In this document: one piece after another, positions 58,874 to 64,000 of the stretch | Numbering within the stretch: position 1 is the stretch's first letter | Layout of the letters: the number at the start of each line of letters is the position of its first letter | Assembly (NCBI GenBank): GCA_020633725.1 | Contig: JACKDC010000005.1 | Span: 62,001-126,000 of the forward strand | Reading direction: 5' to 3' | DNA length: 64,000 bases | From: Candidatus Latescibacterota bacterium | Lineage (GTDB): Bacteria > Krumholzibacteriota > Krumholzibacteriia > JACNKJ01 | The notes under the pieces: model-generated | The model's input: the letters and a program-made list of their open reading frames with translations, nothing else | Told to the model about the DNA's origin: nothing | Database searches by the model: none | Program-made: the position numbers and the translations under genes

Positions 58874-60523
58874 ATGGACGCCGGTCGCGTCGCACGCCGT
58901 CTGCTGCTCGTCGCCGCCTTCTGTCTCTACCTGCTCTGGGTCATCCTGGCCAGCCAGGCCCGCGCCGGGCTCCTGCTGAACGAGGTGCTCTACGACCCGC
59001 CGGGCGCCGACGGCGACGGCGAGTTCGTGGAGCTCATCGCGGCCGGCGACGACAGCGTGCGGCTCGCCGACGTCCGCCTGGAGTTCTGCAACGGCGCGAC
59101 GCCGGGTGACTGGGAACTGCTCTGGTCCGGGGAACTGGCGCTCGCGCCCGGCGCGCTCTTCCTGGTGGGGGAGCCGGCGGTGGCGGGCGCGGACGTCACC
59201 GTGGATCTCGACATGCAGAACGGGCCCGAGGCGCTGCGCCTGCTCGCCGGGGAGACCCTGCTCGACCTCCTGGGCTATGGCGAGGGGCTGGATCCGTCGC
59301 TCGTGGAGGCGGCCGCCGCCGACGATCCGTCGGGCCTCGCGCTGGCCCGTCAGCCCGACGGCGTGGACACGGACCAGAACGCGCTCGACTGGTTCCCCGC
59401 CACGCCCAGTCCCGGCGCGCTCAACCTGCCGCCCTTCCGCGCCGCGCTGCGCGCGGTCGCGGCCCCCTGGCTGCCCGTGGCGCCCGCCGCCCCCTGCACG
59501 CTCGCCGTGGACGTGGCCAACGACGGACGGGATCCCTGGGGGGCGCCGCTCGTCCTCGCGGTGGACGGCGTGCCACGCGGCGCGCTGCCCGACCTCCCGC
59601 CGGGCCAGAGCGCCCGCGCGGCGATCGCGCTGCCGGGCCTGCCCGCGGGAGCCTATTCCCTCGCGATCGCGCTGCTCGCGCCCGACGGCGAACCCGCCGA
59701 CACCCTGACCCTGCCGCTGGCCGTAGGCCTCGGCCCGCTGCAGCTGGCCGAGATCCTCTTCGCGCCCACCAGCGGCGGTGTGGAGTGGGTGGAGTGCCTC
59801 TGCCGCGAGCCGCTCTCGGGACTGGAGGACTTCCAGCTCTCGGACCTGGGCGGCACCGCGGCGAGCTTCCGCCCTCCGCCGCTGCCCGCGGGCGCGCGCT
59901 TCATTCTTTGCCCCGACCCCGAGCTCCTGCGCGCGCAGTGGCCCGCCCTGGATCCGGACCGGCTGCTCGCCGCCAGCCCCTGGCCGAGCCTCGCCAACAG
60001 CGGCGAATCGGACGAGGCGCCCGGCTGGACCGACGGCCTCCGCCTCGACGACGCCGCCGGCCGCCGCAGCGACGGCGCGCTCTACCGCGGCGACTGGGTG
60101 CCGGCACGCGGTTGGAGCCTCGAGCGTCTGCGCGACTACCCGAGCGGCGGCCTGCCGCCCTGGGCGCCCTGTCCGACGGGGGCGACGCCGCTGGCGGGCA
60201 CGTCGCCACCGCCGGCGCCCACGGCCGGCGGCCTGGCCCTGACGCCGAACCCCTTCGATCCGCGGCGGGAACGCCTCTGGCTCGACCTGCGCGGCGAGGG
60301 CGGCGCGCTGGCCGTGGACATCTTCGACGCCGCGGGACGCCCGGTGCAGCGCCTCGAGGCGAGCCTGGCCAGCGGCCTCGCGCGCCTCGTCTGGGACGGC
60401 CGCGACGCCCGCGGCCGCGAGCTCGTGGACGGCGCCTACCCCCTGCTCGCGCGCTGGCAGTCCCCCGATGGCCGCCCGCGCGCGCTCCGCGCCGTGGCCG
60501 CCCTGCGGCGGAGCGGGACGTGA
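58874..60523 (+). CDS. Secreted lamin-tail-domain protein with FlgD-like C-terminal tail
   Basis: 549 residues from the ATG behind GGGGAGG; a longer in-frame reading overlaps the VWA gene and is rejected. Signal anchor (LLLVAAFCLYLLWVILA), then a lamin tail domain (LLLNEVLYDPPGADGDGEFVELI), a CARDB-like middle (about 190-285), a second LTD-like domain (LQLAEILFAPTSGGVEWVE), and an end LTPNPFDPRRERLWL ... LVWDGRDARGREL of the FlgD/T9SS-tail type. LTD domains in bacteria occur in surface proteins and with nucleases; no nuclease domain is seen. Its stop overlaps the following GTG (GTGA). Confidence 0.82.
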   Translation: MDAGRVARRLLLVAAFCLYLLWVILASQARAGLLLNEVLYDPPGADGDGEFVELIAAGDDSVRLADVRLEFCNGATPGDWELLWSGELALAPGALFLVGEPAVAGADVTVDLDMQNGPEALRLLAGETLLDLLGYGEGLDPSLVEAAAADDPSGLALARQPDGVDTDQNALDWFPATPSPGALNLPPFRAALRAVAAPWLPVAPAAPCTLAVDVANDGRDPWGAPLVLAVDGVPRGALPDLPPGQSARAAIALPGLPAGAYSLAIALLAPDGEPADTLTLPLAVGLGPLQLAEILFAPTSGGVEWVECLCREPLSGLEDFQLSDLGGTAASFRPPPLPAGARFILCPDPELLRAQWPALDPDRLLAASPWPSLANSGESDEAPGWTDGLRLDDAAGRRSDGALYRGDWVPARGWSLERLRDYPSGGLPPWAPCPTGATPLAGTSPPPAPTAGGLALTPNPFDPRRERLWLDLRGEGGALAVDIFDAAGRPVQRLEASLASGLARLVWDGRDARGRELVDGAYPLLARWQSPDGRPRALRAVAALRRSGT

Positions 60524-61245
60524 GGGGCGTCGCCGGCCGGCTCGCCGTGCTCGCTCTCGCGCTGGCGACGCCGGCGCGGGCGCAGCTCCTCAGCCTCTAC
60601 CCTGAGCGCTCGCCGCGGGAGCTCCAGGCGTCGCTCGACGGTTTGGGTCCCTGGACGCCGCGCGTCCTCTTCGGCCAGTGGCGGCCCTACGGACTGGACG
60701 CCCGGGTGCAGGAGCTGGGACTGGCCGCGGCGGCAGCGGGCCTGGAACTGGACGTCCTCGCCACGCGCCAGGACTGGGGCCCGCTGGGGGCCTGGAGCCT
60801 GCGCGCGGGGGCGCGGCGGCGTCTCGCGGGAGGGCTGGCGCTGGGGCTGGCCTGGAGCGGCGAGCGCATCGACGGCGGCCGGGGCAGCGCCGCGCTGCGC
60901 CTGGAGGCGGCCCTGGGCCGGCGGCCGCGTTGCGTCCTGAGCGCCCGGCTGCTCGGGCCTCGCGGGCCCGCGCCGCGCAGCGCGGCGGCGCAGCTCGGCC
61001 TGAGCGTCGCCGAGGCGGGGTGGATCCTGCGGCTCTGGCGCCGTCAGGCGGGGCCGGACGGCGCGGAGGAGGGCCTCGCCCTGGAGCGGGGCGTCGGCGC
61101 GCTGGCCCTCGGCCTCGAAAGCCAGTGGCCGGGCTGGCAGGCCGTGGCGGTCCGCGTCGACGGGGGCCGCATCGCCCTGCGGCTGGAGGAGCGCTTCCAT
61201 CCGGCCCTGGGGACGAGCCACGGCCTGCGCCTGCTGCTGCGCTAG
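60520..61245 (+). CDS. Predicted small outer-membrane/periplasmic protein, family unknown
   Basis: 241 residues from a GTG overlapping the LTD-protein stop. Signal peptide ending in ATPARAQ; after a helical start (ERSPRELQASLDGLGPWTP) the rest alternates polar and hydrophobic residues in short strands and ends SHGLRLLLR, as in small beta barrels. Very Arg/Leu/Gly-rich, and I recognise no family. The next gene starts directly at its stop and has the same style of sequence. Confidence 0.65.
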   Translation: MRGVAGRLAVLALALATPARAQLLSLYPERSPRELQASLDGLGPWTPRVLFGQWRPYGLDARVQELGLAAAAAGLELDVLATRQDWGPLGAWSLRAGARRRLAGGLALGLAWSGERIDGGRGSAALRLEAALGRRPRCVLSARLLGPRGPAPRSAAAQLGLSVAEAGWILRLWRRQAGPDGAEEGLALERGVGALALGLESQWPGWQAVAVRVDGGRIALRLEERFHPALGTSHGLRLLLR

Positions 61246-62642
61246 GTGGACGTGCGCCGGCTCCTGCTTCTGCTCGTACTCGTATCCGCCAACGTCCGTG
61301 CCCAAGAGGCGTTGCCGCTGGACGCTGAAGTTCCACCCGAGGTGTCGGGCCTGCCCCTGCGCAGCGGGGGCACCCTGTCCTGGGGCGTGGCGGACGGCGC
61401 ACCCGCCGGCGGACGCTACCGGACGAGCCTCGGCGCCGGGCCCTGGTTGCTGGGCGTGGCGGGGGAGTCCAGGCCCGGCGAGCGGGCCGCGCAGCCCCGG
61501 CTGGCGTTCGGCCGCACGCGTGGCCGCTGGCGGCTGCTGCTGGGCGGCGTCGACGGCGTCTGGGGCGACGGCTGGCTGCTGGGGAGCCGCCGGCGCAGCG
61601 GGCTGGGGCGTCCGCGGCTGCCGGGCCCCGCGCCCCTGCCGCTGCGCCTGTCCACGGCGCGCTCGCCGCTGGGGCGCGGCGCGCTGCTCGCGTGGACGGG
61701 CGGCGGGCTCCAGGGGGGGCTGGCCGTCCTGCGCGAGGACGACGGCCCGCAGCGCGCCGCCCTCGGCCGGCCCGCTGGCGCGGGGCGTCCCTGGACCTGC
61801 TGGCCGGGCCGGCGATGGGCGCGCTGGCCCTGGGGCTGCGGCGCGGCGGCGCCGCCGGCGGCGCGCAGGTCGACCTGGCCCTGCTCGCGCCCGCGACCGG
61901 CGGCCGCCGCCGGGGCCTCGGCTGGCGCCTGGCCCTGCCGCTGGGCGACGGCGTCGACCTGGCTGCCGAGGGACGTCTCCTGGACGGTCCGCGCCCCGCG
62001 GCCCAGCCGGGCTGGCTCGGCGCCGACCCCGGCGAGGAACTGCACGCGGCCCTGGGCCTGGCCGCGCGGGAGGGCTGGGTGTGGCGGCTCGGCCGTCGCC
62101 ATCGCCGCGGTCTGGGACTGGCCGAGGATCTCCGCCGCGACGAGACCGCCCTGCACCTCGACGGCGAGCTGAGCGCGGGACAGCTGCGCCTGGCGCTGCG
62201 GCAGGTGGAGGAGCAGGTGGCCGTCGAGCTGATCGCGCCGCCGGGCTTTCCGCGGCGCGCGGACGAGCGCCGGGTGAGCCAGGAGCTCAGCGCCGCGCTT
62301 GCGACGTCCTCGCGCTGGCGCATGAGCTGGCGCCGACGTCTGAGCGCCACCGGCGGCGGCAGCCTCCTGCAGTTCGCCGGTCCGCTGCCGCCGTGGCCCG
62401 CGCTGCGCCTGCAGCTCTCGCGCGTGGATCTCGAGCCCGGCGCGCCGTCCTTCCTGCTCTTCGACGCCGACGCGCTCTCGCGCAGCGTGGAGGCCCTGTC
62501 CGCCGGCGGCTGGCGGCTGGGCGCGCGGCTCGGCCTCGGGCCGCCGGGACGTCGCCTCGTGACGAGCGCAAACCTGTCACGCCAGGACGCCGGCGACACG
62601 CGCTGGAGCGCGCGCTGCGAGCTCGACCTCGCTCGTCGTTGA
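61246..62642 (+). pseudogene. Predicted outer-membrane protein interrupted by a frameshift near 61785
   Basis: The protein from the GTG at 61246 has a signal peptide (LLLLLVLVSANVRAQ) and barrel-like strands up to about LGRPAGAG, then turns into Trp/Pro/Arg-rich nonsense. The frame one base back becomes protein-like at exactly that point (SLDLLAGPAMGALALGLRRG) and runs to the stop at 62642. A single missing base around 61782-61790 (GGGG run) would join both into one product of about 465 residues. It may be a sequencing or assembly error, a real pseudogene, or phase variation; the first is perhaps likeliest. Upstream and downstream genes are intact. Family unknown. Confidence 0.65.
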
Positions 62643-62673
62643 CAGGATCCGCGCGGGGTGTTCCCATGCGCCC

Positions 62674-63822
62674 GTGATGCGCTTCCACGGCAGCGGCGAG
62701 TGGACCGTCCTCGGTCTCATGTGCGGCACCAGTCTGGACGGACTGGACGCCGCCCGGCTGCGCCTGCGCGCGGGCGCGTCGGGTCTCGAGGCCTGGGAGT
62801 TCCTCGACTTCGCGACGGCGCCCTACCCGCCCGCGCTGCGCCTGGAGGCCGAGGCGCTCATCGAGGGCGGGCGGTGCAGCGCCGCGGCGTTGGGCGGACT
62901 GCACGTCGGGCTGGCGCAGGCCTTCGCCGCCTTCGTCACCGAGCGCTTTCCCGCGCCGGTGGCCGACCTCGCCGCCTTTCCCGGCCAGACGCTCTGGCAC
63001 GATCCCGACGGCGCGGGCTTCAGCCTGCAGATCGGCTCGCCCGCGGCCTTCGCGCTGCTGACGGGGCTGCCCACGGTGGGCGAGTTCCGTCTGCCCGACG
63101 TGCTGCTGGGCGGACAGGGCGCGCCGCTGGTGCCGCTGGCCGACGCGCTGCTCCATCGCGACGCGGTGGAGGCTCGCGCGCTGGTCAACGTGGGCGGCAT
63201 CGCCAACGTCACGCTGCTGCCACCGGGCCGCGGGGTGGACGGCGTCCGCGCCTGGGACACCGGTCCCGGCAACACGCTCATGGACAGCCTCGCGCGTCTC
63301 GCCACCGGCAAGCCCTTCGACGCCGACGGCGCGCTCGCCGCCCGCGGCCACGTGCTCGAGCCGCTGCTCGCCGAGTGGCTCGCCGACCCGTGGTTTCGTC
63401 GCGAGCCGCCGAAGTCCACGGGCCGCGAGCGCTTCGGCGGCAGCTTCCTGCCGCCCGCGGCGCTGGACGCTCTCCGCCGCGAACACGGCGACGCCGATCT
63501 CATGGCCACCCTGCTCGAACTCACCGTGTGCGCGATCGCCGACGCCCTGGAACGCGAGCGCGTCGATCGCGTCTACCTGGCCGGTGGCGGCGCGGAGAAC
63601 CCCGCGCTGCGCGCGCGCCTGGCCGCGCGGATCGCGCCCGTGCCGCTCGCGACCAGCGACGCGCTCGGCCTGCCCAGCGCCGCCAAGGAGGCCGCCGACT
63701 TCGCCGTGCTGGCGCTCGAGGCCGCGGCGGGCAGGCCCGTCGCGCTGCCCGCCGTCACCGGGGCGCGCGCCGCCGCCGGCGCCGGCCTCTTCGCCCCCGG
63801 CGCACAGTCCTTCACCGCCTGA
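62674..63822 (+). CDS. anmK: Anhydro-N-acetylmuramic acid kinase
   Basis: Converts 1,6-anhydro-MurNAc from cell-wall turnover to MurNAc-6-phosphate with ATP. The 382-residue protein (GTG at 62674, or ATG one codon later) has the family blocks GLMCGTSLDGLDA, AFPGQTLWHDP, NVGGIANVTLLPP, AWDTGPGNTLMD, RERFGGSF and VYLAGGGAENPAL. It indicates peptidoglycan recycling and fits the amidase and M23 peptidase encoded earlier in the window. No MurQ gene is seen here. Confidence 0.95.
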   Translation: MMRFHGSGEWTVLGLMCGTSLDGLDAARLRLRAGASGLEAWEFLDFATAPYPPALRLEAEALIEGGRCSAAALGGLHVGLAQAFAAFVTERFPAPVADLAAFPGQTLWHDPDGAGFSLQIGSPAAFALLTGLPTVGEFRLPDVLLGGQGAPLVPLADALLHRDAVEARALVNVGGIANVTLLPPGRGVDGVRAWDTGPGNTLMDSLARLATGKPFDADGALAARGHVLEPLLAEWLADPWFRREPPKSTGRERFGGSFLPPAALDALRREHGDADLMATLLELTVCAIADALERERVDRVYLAGGGAENPALRARLAARIAPVPLATSDALGLPSAAKEAADFAVLALEAAAGRPVALPAVTGARAAAGAGLFAPGAQSFTA

Positions 63823-63838
63823 ACGAGGATCCATCCCC

Positions 63839-64000
63839 ATGACGACGACGCTCCGAACCCTTCGCAACCTCGCTCTCGTCTCGCTCGGCATCGCGCTGCT
63901 GGCGGGCTGTTCGGCCAAGTCGCCTGTCCCCGTCGTCGAGCAGCGCACGGTGGTGGAGGCCAAGCCGGAGCGCCTGCCGGCGCTGCAACTCGGACGCGAG
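63839..64000 (+). CDS. Lipoprotein, 3' truncated by the window end
   Basis: 54 residues visible from the ATG 16 bases after anmK. Signal peptide with a clear lipobox LLAGC (Cys24 in IALLAGCSAK), then a Val/Pro/Glu-rich linker. The rest lies outside the window, so the function cannot be judged. A relation to cell-wall recycling is possible from position only. Confidence 0.7.
   Translation, partial: MTTTLRTLRNLALVSLGIALLAGCSAKSPVPVVEQRTVVEAKPERLPALQLGRE

Overview
The window is high-GC bacterial DNA, densely packed with genes and free of IS elements, phage genes, CRISPR arrays or tRNA/rRNA genes that I could recognise. Several features point to a diderm lineage of the Fibrobacteres-Chlorobi-Bacteroidetes neighbourhood, such as Candidatus Eisenbacteria or Krumholzibacteriota: LpxH-type lipid A gene, PorV/PorQ-like protein, large secreted proteins ending in the FlgD-like/type-IX-style tail with the core NYPNPFNPTT, and a short Bacteroidetes-type primary sigma factor without region 1.1. 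Promoters nevertheless look like classical TTGACA/TATAAT pairs with 17-19 bp spacing, and intrinsic terminators are clear. The taxonomic placement is inference.

Layout. 1-3.9 kb: 5'-truncated clpB, an odd peroxiredoxin, a bacilliredoxin and a pterin carbinolamine dehydratase (phhB). 3.9-6.5 kb, minus strand: a hybrid histidine kinase and phenylalanine hydroxylase (phhA), whose cofactor phhB recycles. 6.6-11.1 kb: a secreted M6-protease-like protein with a destroyed zinc site, and a PorV-like outer-membrane protein. 11.1-18.4 kb: lpxH (minus), degP/htrA, a sigma-70 factor, an M23 peptidase, an AMIN/amidase/LysM protein, YbbR and PtsN, mostly envelope functions. 18.5-21.7 kb: vanZ-like, a degenerate HisRS-like protein and aspS. 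21.9-33.7 kb: two small lipoproteins, then a tightly overlapping run phoH-pgpH-ybeY-corC-DUF502-mgtE-recO-glyQ-glyS (RNA maturation, c-di-AMP turnover, Mg2+ transport, DNA repair and glycine charging).

34-50 kb is the accessory-looking heart of the window: two tandem paralogous secreted proteins of about 1035 residues, each with its own long leader, structured 3' region and terminator, then three lipoproteins sharing an N-terminal module and a further secreted protein. Four of these big proteins appear to share a Rossmann-like domain resembling class I glutamine amidotransferases. The last lipoprotein is translationally coupled to asparaginase II, followed by tryptophanase and pyruvate phosphate dikinase, which together would take Asn and Trp to Asp, indole, ammonia and PEP.

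55-64 kb: a CDP-alcohol phosphatidyltransferase, a glycogen-binding-domain lipoprotein, a VWA membrane protein, a lamin-tail-domain secreted protein, two probable outer-membrane proteins (one frameshifted), anmK and the start of another lipoprotein.

The most notable signals are the HisRS-like protein that keeps its anticodon domain but has lost its catalytic core in the usual hisS slot before aspS; the M6 pseudoprotease; the paired nested 3' stem-loops of the tandem surface-protein genes together with the distinct codon bias of the first copy; and the shared-domain surface protein cluster.
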